From positions 1 through 6,015 of the forward strand of contig JAITAJ010000039.1 of NCBI GenBank assembly GCA_031284185.1: DNA of 6,015 bases. Direction: 5' to 3'. This DNA comes from Accumulibacter sp. GTDB taxonomy: Bacteria > Pseudomonadota > Gammaproteobacteria > Burkholderiales > Rhodocyclaceae. The notes beneath the pieces are model-generated. The model was not told the DNA's origin, did not search any database, and worked only from the letters and a program-made list of their open reading frames with translations. Positions 1-5,919 of the stretch are shown piece after piece (within the stretch, counting starts at the first letter, position 1; each line of letters starts with the position of its first letter). The position numbers were made by a program, and so were the translations under genes.

Positions 1-100
1 CTGAACGCTATCTGCAAATCCGGACAGCCCTGGCAGGAAAATTTCTCTCTCCCTTGACTTACTTCTCTTGGCGTAAAAAACTTGCTTTTGAACACAGTTG
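1..100. other. Unassigned left edge, no identifiable gene
   Basis: This stretch is visibly less G+C-rich than the genes. Two plus-strand reading frames enter from the left edge. One stops with TGA at 55-57. The other reads from base 3 to a TAA at 111-113, and that stop lies inside the repeat region. Either could be the 3' end of a gene converging on phoR, but neither fragment is recognisable. The longer one has low G+C at third codon positions, unlike the neighbouring genes. A TTGACT at 54-59 is followed by TAAAAA only 14 bases later, which is too close for a convincing promoter. I see nothing firmer here. Confidence 0.3.
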
Positions 101-249
101 CTGTCTTCTCTAACCGCTGTCCTCTGAAACTCTGTCCTCTCAAACCTCTGTCCTCTGAAACTGAGCGCTCGGTTTTCTGTCCTCTGAACGGCGCGACAGC
201 GCCGCAAACTTACCTGTCTTCTGTCCTCTCAAACCGCTGTCCTCTGAAC
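101..249 (+). repeat. Modular repeat region A, downstream of phoR
   Basis: The plus strand starts with four tandem units of 15-16 bases (starting at 101, 117, 132 and 148). Each is a CTGTCYT heptad followed by a CTSWAAC-type heptad. Then come a GAGCGCTC palindrome with AAAC/GTTT flanks (158-175), another CTGTCCTCTGAAC, a GGCGC hairpin (189-204) and a terminal module CTGTCTTCTGTCCTCTCAA plus CCGCTGTCCTCTGAA (214-248). The same modules recur near 3026-3200 and 5790-6015. Here all pyrimidine-rich modules point the same way; no inverted partner arm is visible. The right end (229-249) overlaps the 3' end of phoR. Origin and function are unknown. Confidence 0.85.
189..204. repeat. GGCGC hairpin in repeat region A
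   Basis: CGGCGC (189-194), a 4-base loop GACA, and GCGCCG (199-204) give a perfect six-base-pair stem. The equivalent stem in the other two repeat regions has different loops. It lies 25-40 bases past the phoR stop in the transcript. No run of U follows it, so it is not a standard intrinsic terminator, although it could protect the 3' end of the mRNA. Confidence 0.7.
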
Positions 250-1584
250 CCGATTCCCCGGAAACGTCGCCGTGAAGCACGCGCCCTGCCCCGGAACGCT
301 TTCGATGGCGAGCGTGGCTTCGTGGCGCTGCAATACGTGCTTGACGATGGAAAGCCCCAGCCCGGTGCCGCCGGTGGCGCGGGAACGGGCGGCGTCGACA
401 CGGTAGAAGCGCTCGGTGAGCCGCGGGATGTGCTCGGGCGCGATGCCGGGGCCGCTGTCGCGCACGGAAAAACAGGCGCCGCCGCCGGCTCGCGGACTCC
501 AGCGGATTTCTATGCCGCCGCCGGGCGGGGTGTAGCGGATGGCGTTGTTGACGAGGTTGGCAAACGCGCTGTGCAGCTCGGTCGCCGCGCCCGCGATCTC
601 GCCGGCCCGCGCCAGCGCGTCCGCGTCCGGGAAGTCGAGCCGGTGCGGCGCGCGCGCTCCGGTGGCGAGCGCGGATAAGGCGCGAGCGTCGGCTTCGATC
701 TGCCGGAAGATCGTCCGCACGGGCGTCCATTCGTCCAGGCCGGGCGGTGGGCTGCCTTCCAGGCGGGAAAGCGTGAGCAGATCGTCGACGAGACCACGCA
801 TCCGCCCGGCCTGACGCGCCATGCGGTCGAGGTAGTCTTGGCGTTCGCCGTCGGCAAGCGGCAGGGTTTGCAGGGTTTCGACGAAGCCCGCCAGCACGGT
901 GAGCGGGGTGCGGATTTCGTGGGAGACGTTGGCAACGAAGTCGCGCCGCATGGCTTCGGCCTGCTCGAAGGCGGTGACGTCATGCGAGATCATGAGCAGA
1001 CGGCCTTCTCCGTAGGGGCAGAGCCGCACGGACAGGCGCAGGGGAGGCGCGGCGACGCTGGCGGGACGGGTCAGCGCGAGGGCGCTCTCGAAGTTCCGCG
1101 CGGCGAGGTGGGCGACGAAGGCGGGATCGCGCAGAAGATGGGTGATGGATTGGGCGACGTCGCGCCGGGCGTCCAGACCGAAGTGCCGGCAGGCCGTCCG
1201 GTTGCACCATTCGATGCGGGTCTTTTCGTCGAGCACGATCACGCCGTCCGGCGAGGCTTGCAGACCGGCCCGGAGGTTTTCGAGGCGGTTTTCGCTCGCC
1301 CGCGTCAGGCGGGCCTGCCGGCGCAGCAGACGGGCGACGCGCTCCGAGGTGTCGCGCCAGATGCCGGACAGACGGGGCGGCGCGGCTTGCGGCTCTCCAT
1401 GAAGACGGCGCAGCCAGCTCTGAAAGCGCAGAAAGCGCCAGGTGTCCCAGGACAGCCAGGCGAGGCCGCCCAGGACGATGCCGAGGGCGAGGCCGGTCGC
1501 CGCGCGCCCGAGCAGGCGGGCCAGACCCGCACCCGCGCCCATGAGGATGAGCAGGGCCGCCAGTCGGAAAAACAGGCCGGGCAT
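229..1584 (-). CDS. phoR: Phosphate regulon sensor histidine kinase PhoR
   Basis: This is an inner-membrane sensor kinase of 451 residues (E. coli PhoR is 431). It autophosphorylates in low phosphate and passes the phosphoryl group to PhoB; in high phosphate it acts as a phosphatase under PhoU/Pst control. Two membrane segments lie near residues 4-24 and 28-48, with almost no periplasmic loop, as is usual for PhoR. A PAS-type region spans about 100-205. The H-box NVSHEIRTPL carries His222. The ATP-binding domain shows the N-box (FANLVNNA, 341-348), G1 (DSGPGI, 376-381), F-box (ERFYRVD) and G2 (GGTGLGLSIV, 405-414). ATG at 1584 lies 5 bases past the phoB stop; a GGAG at 1597-1600 is rather distant (12 bases). 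Oddity: the last six residues (VQRTAV) and the TGA stop are encoded by repeat DNA. Family homology would end near the FTATFP strand, residues 437-442. Confidence 0.96.
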   Translation of the reverse strand: MPGLFFRLAALLILMGAGAGLARLLGRAATGLALGIVLGGLAWLSWDTWRFLRFQSWLRRLHGEPQAAPPRLSGIWRDTSERVARLLRRQARLTRASENRLENLRAGLQASPDGVIVLDEKTRIEWCNRTACRHFGLDARRDVAQSITHLLRDPAFVAHLAARNFESALALTRPASVAAPPLRLSVRLCPYGEGRLLMISHDVTAFEQAEAMRRDFVANVSHEIRTPLTVLAGFVETLQTLPLADGERQDYLDRMARQAGRMRGLVDDLLTLSRLEGSPPPGLDEWTPVRTIFRQIEADARALSALATGARAPHRLDFPDADALARAGEIAGAATELHSAFANLVNNAIRYTPPGGGIEIRWSPRAGGGACFSVRDSGPGIAPEHIPRLTERFYRVDAARSRATGGTGLGLSIVKHVLQRHEATLAIESVPGQGACFTATFPGNRVQRTAV

Positions 1585-1589
1585 GGCGT

Positions 1590-2300
1590 TCAGCCGCTCC
1601 GTTTCGCCGTCAGGCGGTATCCCGCGCCGCGCACGGTTTCGATCATGTCGCCCGCGTCTTGCAGGGCGTGGCGCAAGCGCTTGATGTGAACGTCGACGGT
1701 GCGTTCTTCGATGAAGGCTTGCCGTCCCCAGACTTCATCGAGCAGCCGGGCGCGGCTGTAGACACGTTCCGGGTGGCGCATCAGGCAGTGCAGAAGGCGG
1801 ATTTCGGTGGGGCCGAGTCTGCGTTCTTCGCCGCGGTAGCGGACGCGGAGCTGTTCCACGTCGAGCGAGAGCGGCCCGGCGGTGAGTTCGCTGGCGAGCC
1901 GTTCGGGAGCGCGGCGGCGCAGGACGGCGTGGATGCGGGCGATGAGTTCGCGGGGGGAGAAGGGCTTGGTGACGTAGTCGTCCGCGCCGCCGTTCAGTCC
2001 GGCCAATTTGTCGGCTTCTTCGCTTCGGGCGGTCAGCATGATGATCGGCACGTCCCGCGTGCGCGGCGCGGCGCGCCATTGACGCGCGAGGTCCAGCCCG
2101 CTTCGCGGGCCGGGGAGCATCCAGTCGAGCAGGACGATTTCGGGCGCGGTTTCGTCCATCGCCCGGCAGGCGGCGTCGGCGTCGGCGGCGAGGGTGGCCT
2201 GAAAGCCGCCGTGACGCAGGTTGATGAGGATCAGTTCGGCGATGTCGGGCTGGTCTTCGACCACCAGCACGCGGGGCTTCAGGGAAAGCGCGGCGGCCAC
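1590..2300 (-). CDS. phoB: Phosphate regulon response regulator PhoB
   Basis: This is an OmpR/PhoB-family DNA-binding response regulator of 236 residues that activates phosphate-starvation genes when phosphorylated by PhoR. The receiver domain (about 9-128) shows the acidic pair Glu15-Asp16, the acceptor Asp59 in LLDWMLPG, Thr90 and Lys112 in TKPF. The winged-helix domain (about 138-232) ends with the typical recognition-helix and wing sequence RTVDVHIKRLRHAL...ETVRGAGYRL. The start is GTG at 2300. It is chosen because a GAGG (2308-2311) sits 7 bases upstream and overlaps the phoU stop codon, suggesting translational coupling. A second in-frame GTG at residue 11 would cut into the first beta strand. 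The gene lies 9 bases after phoU and 5 before phoR. No Pho box is visible just upstream, so it probably depends on the operon promoter. Confidence 0.96.
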   Translation of the reverse strand: MAAALSLKPRVLVVEDQPDIAELILINLRHGGFQATLAADADAACRAMDETAPEIVLLDWMLPGPRSGLDLARQWRAAPRTRDVPIIMLTARSEEADKLAGLNGGADDYVTKPFSPRELIARIHAVLRRRAPERLASELTAGPLSLDVEQLRVRYRGEERRLGPTEIRLLHCLMRHPERVYSRARLLDEVWGRQAFIEERTVDVHIKRLRHALQDAGDMIETVRGAGYRLTAKRSG

Positions 2301-2307
2301 GGCGAAG

Positions 2308-2311
2308 CCTC
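2308..2311 (-). promoter_or_regulatory. phoB ribosome-binding site overlapping the phoU stop
   Basis: The minus strand reads TTGAGGCTTCGCC before the GTG start. The GAGG core overlaps the phoU TGA, with 7 bases to the start codon. This supports the GTG start and coupling of phoB translation to phoU. Confidence 0.6.
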
Positions 2312-3011
2312 AATGGACGACGGATTCGATGTGTAGCAGCGAGCTGTGCCGCACGTCGGTTCCCTTGACGATGTAGATGATGAATTCGGCGATGTTCTTG
2401 GCGTGATCGCCGATGCGCTCGATGGCCTTGGCGATGAACAGGAGATCCAGGCTGCTGCTGATGGTGCGCGGGTCTTCCATCATGTAGGTGATGAGCTTGC
2501 GCGTGAAGCCCTTGAATTCCTGGTCGATCAGGTCGTCTTCCTTGAGGATGGAGACGGCGGCGTCCAGGTCGAGGCGCGCGAAGGCGTCCAAGGCGCGATG
2601 GATGAGGCCGGACGCCAGGTCGGAGGCCAGGCGCAGGTCGCCGATGGGCATCTTGCGGGCGTCGCCGCCTTCGACGATGGACCTGACGCGGCGCGCGATC
2701 TTATCGGCTTCGTCGCCGGCGCGTTCCAGGTTGGTGGTGATCTTGGAGATCGCCAGCAGCAGGCGCAGATCGCGGGCCGCGGGCTGGCGGCGCGCGACGA
2801 CGGCGGTCAGCGCGTGGTCGATGGCGACTTCCATGGCGTTGACCTTTCCTTCGGTCTCGATGACGTCGTTGACCAGGGAAAGGGAAAAATTCGCCAGCGC
2901 GGTGATGACACGCTGAATCTGCGTTTCGACCAGCCCGCCCATTTCCATCAGCTGCGAGGAAACGCCGTTCATGTCGCTGTCGAATTGGGATGAGAGATGT
3001 TTTTCGTTCAT
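2310..3011 (-). CDS. phoU: Phosphate signalling regulator PhoU
   Basis: This is a cytoplasmic all-helical protein of 233 residues (E. coli PhoU is 241). It is needed to repress the Pho response when phosphate is plentiful, by conveying PstSCAB state to PhoR. Two repeated three-helix PhoU domains cover about residues 17-105 and 120-208. Each carries the conserved metal-binding type motif: NLERAGDEADKI near 94-105 and AIERIGDHAKNI near 196-207. ATG at 3011 is preceded by GGAG (3020-3023) with 8-base spacing. phoU is separated from pstB by 186 bases, nearly all repeat, whereas phoB follows after 9 bases. The repeat ends about 3 bases upstream of the GGAG, so phoU keeps its own ribosome-binding site but has lost any close coupling to pstB. 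Confidence 0.96.
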   Translation of the reverse strand: MNEKHLSSQFDSDMNGVSSQLMEMGGLVETQIQRVITALANFSLSLVNDVIETEGKVNAMEVAIDHALTAVVARRQPAARDLRLLLAISKITTNLERAGDEADKIARRVRSIVEGGDARKMPIGDLRLASDLASGLIHRALDAFARLDLDAAVSILKEDDLIDQEFKGFTRKLITYMMEDPRTISSSLDLLFIAKAIERIGDHAKNIAEFIIYIVKGTDVRHSSLLHIESVVH

Positions 3012-3019
3012 TGTGAAAG

Positions 3020-3023
3020 CTCC
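3020..3023 (-). promoter_or_regulatory. phoU ribosome-binding site next to the repeat
   Basis: GGAG lies 8 bases upstream of the phoU ATG. The last repeat module (CTGTCTTCTGAA on the minus strand) ends at about 3026, so only about 15 bases of ordinary leader remain between repeat and start codon. Confidence 0.65.
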
Positions 3024-3064
3024 GGTTCAGAAGACAGCGGTTTGAGAAGACAGAAGACAGGGAA

Positions 3065-3078
3065 ACCGAGCGCTCGGT
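3065..3078. repeat. Perfect 14-base palindrome in region B
   Basis: ACCGAGCGCTCGGT is a perfect palindrome, extended by GGAAA on the left and TTTCC on the right with a one-base bulge. The core GAGCGCTC also occurs at 163-170 in region A. It could be a cruciform or mRNA hairpin, or a binding site for a dimeric protein; the sequence does not distinguish these. Confidence 0.7.
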
Positions 3079-3094
3079 ATTTCCTCCTTCACTC

Positions 3095-3107
3095 GGCGCG
3101 AAGCGCC
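3095..3107. repeat. GGCGC hairpin in region B
   Basis: GGCGC, a 3-base loop GAA, and GCGCC form a compact stem. It matches the position and stem of the hairpins at 189-204, 5856-5870 and 5920-5934, but its loop differs. Confidence 0.65.
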
Positions 3108-3116
3108 CAATTTCCT

Positions 3117-3200
3117 CTGTCTTCTGTATTCTGTCTTCTCTCCTCTGATCTCTGTCTTCTCTCCTCTGATCTCTGATCTCTGTCTTCTCTCCTCTGATCA
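3117..3200 (+). repeat. Heptad tandem array, 12 x 7 bases
   Basis: The 84 bases divide without gaps into twelve heptads, each beginning CT: CTGTCTT, CTGTATT, CTGTCTT, CTCTCCT, CTGATCT, CTGTCTT, CTCTCCT, CTGATCT, CTGATCT, CTGTCTT, CTCTCCT, CTGATCA. A higher-order 20-base unit (CTGTCTTCTCTCCTCTGATC) is present three times, at 3131, 3152 and 3180. The last heptad contains the complement of the pstB stop codon. Four GATC sites lie within it (3147, 3168, 3175, 3196). In the mRNA it appears as a purine-rich stretch directly after pstB. Confidence 0.85.
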
Positions 3201-4019
3201 GCCAAAACGCCCGGTGATGTAGTCCTCGGTTTCGCGCCGGGCGGGTTTCAGGAACATTTGCTCGGTTTCGCCGAATTCGACGAGATCGCCCAGGTACATG
3301 TAGGCGGTGTAATCACTGACTCGCGCCGCCTGCTGCATGTTGTGGGTGACGATGACGAGGGTGTAGTCCGCCTTGAATTCGGTGATCAGCTCTTCGATAC
3401 GCGCGGTGGAGATCGGGTCGAGCGCGGAACAGGGTTCGTCGAGCAGCAGGATCTCCGGACGGATGGCGATCCCGCGCGCAATGCACAGACGCTGCTGCTG
3501 CCCGCCCGAGAGACTCGCGCCACTCTGTTGCAGCTTGTCTTTCACCTCGTCCCACAACGCCGCCTTTTTCAGCGCCCATTCCACACGCTCTTCCATGTCG
3601 ACGCGGGAAAGCGCCTCGAAGAGCTTCACGCCGAAGGCGACGTTGTCGAAGATCGACATCGGAAACGGCGTGGGTTTCTGGAAGACCATGCCGACGCGCG
3701 CGCGGATCAGCGCCACGTCCTGCCGGGAGGAGAGCAGGTCTTCGCCGTCGAGCAGGACGCGGCCTTCGGCGCGTTGTTCCGGGTATAGCTCGAACATCCG
3801 GTTGAAGGTGCGAAGCAGCGTGGACTTGCCACAGCCGGAGGGGCCGATGAACGCCGTCACGCGCTTGGCCGGAATGTCGAGGCGGATGTTATTCAGCGCC
3901 CGGTACTTGCCGTAATAAAAACTCAGGTCCCGCACGGAGAGCTTGACCGGAAAGGGGGAGGCGTCCGGTTCGTCCCGCGCCGCCGCGCCGGGCGTGAGAA
4001 TGCCGATCCGGGCCGTCAT
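3198..4019 (-). CDS. pstB: Phosphate ABC transporter ATP-binding protein PstB
   Basis: This 273-residue ATPase powers phosphate import through PstC-PstA at the inner membrane. It has all ABC motifs in order: Walker A GPSGCGKST (59-67), Q-loop Gln114 in VFQKPTPFP, signature LSGGQ (170-174), Walker B LLLDEP with catalytic Glu195, D-loop SALD (198-201) and switch His226. The sequences FQKPTPFPMSIFDNV and DEPCSALDPI are typical of PstB rather than of general ABC ATPases. ATG at 4019 overlaps the pstA stop (ATGA, 4016-4019). No clear ribosome-binding site precedes it, so translation is probably coupled to pstA. The N-terminal ~24 residues before the ABC fold are a variable extension. The TGA stop at 3198-3200 coincides with the first base triplet of repeat region B. 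Confidence 0.97.
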   Translation of the reverse strand: MTARIGILTPGAAARDEPDASPFPVKLSVRDLSFYYGKYRALNNIRLDIPAKRVTAFIGPSGCGKSTLLRTFNRMFELYPEQRAEGRVLLDGEDLLSSRQDVALIRARVGMVFQKPTPFPMSIFDNVAFGVKLFEALSRVDMEERVEWALKKAALWDEVKDKLQQSGASLSGGQQQRLCIARGIAIRPEILLLDEPCSALDPISTARIEELITEFKADYTLVIVTHNMQQAARVSDYTAYMYLGDLVEFGETEQMFLKPARRETEDYITGRFG

Positions 4020-4882
4020 GACGAGGCGCCGCGCGACAGGATACGCGCCAGGACGTTGAGTCCCAGCACGATCAGGGTAATCAGGAAGACGCCGCCCCAG
4101 GCCAGACGCTGCCAGTTTTCATAGGGACTCATGGCGAATTGCAGGATCGTCACCGGCAGGTTCGCGGTCGGGCCGGAGAGTCCGTCCGTCCAGAATTGAT
4201 TGTTCAGGGCGGTGAAGAGCAGCGGCGCGGTTTCGCCGCTGATGCGCGCCACGGCCAGCAGCACGCCCGTGACGATTCCGGCGCGCGCCGCGGCGAGCGT
4301 GATGCCGACGATGACTTTCCACTTGGGCGCGCCCAGCGCGTAAGCGGCCTCGCGCAGCCCCGAAGGAATCAGCGCCAGCATGTTCTCCGTCGTGCGGACG
4401 ACGACCGGAATCACGATGAGCGAGAGCGCCACCGCCCCCGCCCAGCCGGAGAAGGCCCGCATTCTCACTACCATCGCCGTGTAGACGAACAGGCCGATGA
4501 TGATGGAGGGCGCCGAGAGCAGGAGATCGTTCACGAAGCGGATCGTCACGGCCAACGCGCCGCGCGGGTTGTATTCGGCCAGGTAGACGCCGGACAGGAT
4601 GCCGATCGGCGCGCCGATGAGCGTCGCCAGCGCCACCATGACGAGCGAGCCGCGAATGGCGTTCGCCAGCCCGCCCACACCCGGCGGTTCGTTGGGCGGC
4701 GGCGTATCTTGCGTGAGGAGCGCCAGGGAAAGGCTCTCGAAGCCGAGCCGCAGGGTCTCCCACAGAATCCACGCCAGCCAGAACATGCCGAACAGCATCG
4801 CGGCGAAGGCGAGCGCGAGCGCGGCCTGGTTGACGCGCTTGCGGCGGACGAAACGCGCCATGCGCGCGGCATCGTTTCTCAT
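4016..4882 (-). CDS. pstA: Phosphate ABC transporter permease PstA
   Basis: This 288-residue inner-membrane permease pairs with PstC to form the phosphate channel. Hydrophobic segments lie near residues 18-40, 77-103, 118-140, 146-166, 200-215 and 262-280, fitting the usual six-helix layout. The cytoplasmic EAA loop that contacts PstB is clear near 178-222 (REAAYALGAPKWKV through RISGETAPLLFTA), a highly conserved PstA signature. The start is ATG at 4882, overlapping the pstC stop as ATGA, with GGGAG 6 bases upstream (4889-4893). An ATG at residue 8 is a weaker alternative. The same reading frame stays open far upstream, to about 5707 inside pstC, but that stretch does not resemble PstA and is an artefact of high G+C. 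Confidence 0.96.
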   Translation of the reverse strand: MRNDAARMARFVRRKRVNQAALALAFAAMLFGMFWLAWILWETLRLGFESLSLALLTQDTPPPNEPPGVGGLANAIRGSLVMVALATLIGAPIGILSGVYLAEYNPRGALAVTIRFVNDLLLSAPSIIIGLFVYTAMVVRMRAFSGWAGAVALSLIVIPVVVRTTENMLALIPSGLREAAYALGAPKWKVIVGITLAAARAGIVTGVLLAVARISGETAPLLFTALNNQFWTDGLSGPTANLPVTILQFAMSPYENWQRLAWGGVFLITLIVLGLNVLARILSRGASS

Positions 4883-5898
4883 GCGTTTCTCCCTTCGTTC
4901 CGTTGCAGGCGCAGAAGCAGGAAGCGGGAACCGGCCAGCACCGTGAAGGCAATCATGAACAGCGCCAGCCCGAGATAGATCAGCGCCGCCTGATGCAGAC
5001 CGGGCGCGGCCTCGGCGAATTCGTTGGCCAGCGTGGAGGTGATGCTGTTGGCGGCCTCGAACAGCGAGAGCGAGCCGAGCCGGTTCATGTTGCCGATCAC
5101 GAAGGTCACCGCCATCGTTTCGCCCAGCGCGCGTCCCAATCCGAGCATGATGCCGCCCAGCACTCCCGTCCTGGTGTAAGGCAGCACGACGCGCCAGACC
5201 ACTTCCCAGGTCGTCGCGCCCAGGCCGTAGGCCGATTCTTTCAGGAGTGGCGGCGTCACCTCGAAAACGTCGCGCATCACCGAGGCGATGAACGGGATGA
5301 TCATGATGGAGAGGATGATCCCCGCCGACAGGATGCCGATGCCCACCGGCGGGCCGGAGACCAGCGCTCCGAGCACGGGCGTGTCGCCCAGCAGGGCTTG
5401 CAGGGGGTGTTGCGCGTAACGCGCCAGCACCGGGCCGAACACCATCAAGCCCCACATGCCATACACGATGGAGGGCACCGCGGCCAGCAATTCGATCGCC
5501 GTTCCCAGTGGACGCTTGATCCAGGCGGGCGCAAGCTCGGTGAGGAAAAGCGCGATGCCGAAGCTGACGGGTGTGGCGATCAGAAGCGCGATGGCCGAGG
5601 TCATCAATGTGCCGTAGATCATCACCAATCCGCCGAAATCTTCCCGCACGGGATCCCAGGCGTTGCGCGTCAGGAAGCCGGGGCCGAAGGCGCGGATGGC
5701 GGGCCACGCGCCGACGACGAGGGAAACGAGTATCCCCAGGAGCAAGGCCAGCGTCAGCAGGGCCGCGCCGCGTGCCAGACCGGCGAATCCAGAGGACAGA
5801 ATCTTGAGAGGGCAGAAGACGGAAAACCCGATTCCTCGGTTTTCCGTCCCTTTCCCGGCGTTTCGCGCCGCAAACCTATCTGTTTCCCGTCTTCTCAA
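4879..5898 (-). CDS. pstC: Phosphate ABC transporter permease PstC, atypical 5' end
   Basis: This is an inner-membrane permease, partner of PstA. Similarity to E. coli PstC (319 residues) runs from FAGLARGAALLTLALLLGIL to the C-terminus. It includes LTELAPAWIKRPLGTAIELL, the VPSIVYGMWGL segment and an EAA loop (KESAYGLGATTWEVVWRVVLP...GRALGETMAV, about residues 220-263). The start is uncertain. There is no in-frame ATG before the first membrane helix, and everything upstream of codon FAG is repeat DNA. TTG at 5898 is chosen, giving 339 residues, because AGGGG (5907-5911) lies 8 bases upstream. TTG at 5937 (352 residues) is the furthest possible start, as an in-frame TGA lies a few codons before it; a CTG near 5797 is another option. 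About 37 N-terminal residues are therefore repeat-encoded and not PstC-like. pstC overlaps pstA by four bases. Confidence 0.9.
   Translation of the reverse strand: MRRRETDRFAARNAGKGTENRGIGFSVFCPLKILSSGFAGLARGAALLTLALLLGILVSLVVGAWPAIRAFGPGFLTRNAWDPVREDFGGLVMIYGTLMTSAIALLIATPVSFGIALFLTELAPAWIKRPLGTAIELLAAVPSIVYGMWGLMVFGPVLARYAQHPLQALLGDTPVLGALVSGPPVGIGILSAGIILSIMIIPFIASVMRDVFEVTPPLLKESAYGLGATTWEVVWRVVLPYTRTGVLGGIMLGLGRALGETMAVTFVIGNMNRLGSLSLFEAANSITSTLANEFAEAAPGLHQAALIYLGLALFMIAFTVLAGSRFLLLRLQRNEGRNA
4889..4893 (-). promoter_or_regulatory. pstA ribosome-binding site inside the pstC end
   Basis: GGGAG lies within the last codons of pstC, 6 bases upstream of the pstA ATG. With the ATGA overlap it supports the pstA start and coupled translation of the two permease subunits. 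Confidence 0.6.
5818..5848. repeat. 11-base-pair hairpin in region C
   Basis: GACGGAAAACC (5818-5828) and GGTTTTCCGTC (5838-5848) are perfect inverted repeats around a 9-base loop. The stem sits where regions A and B carry the GAGCGCTC palindrome flanked by AAACC/GGTTT-type bases, so the arms are kept while the centre differs. Confidence 0.75.
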
Positions 5899-5914
5899 GT
5901 CGCTGTCCCCTGAA
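5856..5914 (+). repeat. 59-base repeat unit, copy 1 of region C
   Basis: It contains a CGGCG-TTTCG-CGCCG hairpin, then GCAAACCTATCTG, a diverged CCCGTCTTCTCAAG and CGCTGTCCCCTGAA. It aligns along its whole length with 5920-5978 and with the 60-base stretch 189-248 in region A, which has one extra loop base. Confidence 0.75.
5907..5911 (-). promoter_or_regulatory. Possible repeat-borne ribosome-binding site for pstC
   Basis: AGGGG on the minus strand lies 8 bases upstream of the in-frame TTG at 5898. It belongs to the repeat module (TTCAGGGGACAGCGACTTGA). It is the best-placed Shine-Dalgarno-like sequence for pstC, but it is also complementary to the arm at 5790-5800 and may be masked by folding. 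Confidence 0.35.
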
Positions 5915-5919
5915 TTCTC

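Larger units (their letters stand above)
3026..3200. repeat. Modular repeat region B, between pstB and phoU
   Basis: The left arm (3026-3060) is purine-rich on the plus strand and is the reverse complement of the terminal module of region A: TTCAGAAGACAGCGGTTTGA followed by GAAGACAGAAGACAG. Next come a 14-base palindrome (3065-3078), a GGCGC hairpin (3095-3107) and a pyrimidine-rich right arm (3117-3200). The outer arms are inverted relative to each other: AGAAGACAGAAGACAGGGAAA-type sequence at 3045-3065 can pair with TTTCCTCTGTCTTCTGTATTCT-type sequence at 3111-3132, with a one-base offset. The right arm ends exactly at the pstB stop codon. No promoter or terminator with a U-run is apparent. 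Confidence 0.85.

Noticed and set aside
54..79. Sigma-70 promoter on the plus strand
   Set aside because: TTGACT and TAAAAA are only 14 bases apart, and no gene follows on that strand.
158..204. Intrinsic terminator after phoR
   Set aside because: Hairpins are present, but none is followed by a run of T in the direction of transcription, so classical termination cannot be supported.
1659..2336. Long plus-strand open frame opposite phoB
   Set aside because: It lies antisense to clear phoB homology and has no recognisable family; open antisense frames are common in G+C-rich DNA.
101..3200. CTGTC-containing repeats as Pho boxes bound by PhoB
   Set aside because: PhoB sites are direct CTGTCAT-type repeats spaced at 11 bases with an A/T-rich spacer. 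Here the spacing is 7 or 15-16 bases, the A of CTGTCA is missing, and copies lie behind genes as well as before them. The similarity is probably chance.
4016..5707. A 563-residue frame that would extend pstA upstream
   Set aside because: PstA homology begins at the ATG at 4882, which has a good ribosome-binding site and the ATGA overlap; the upstream part is a shifted frame of pstC.
4903..5913. Long plus-strand open frame opposite pstC
   Set aside because: The predicted product is rich in Arg, Gln, His and Gly with low complexity, typical of an antisense shadow of a membrane-protein gene.
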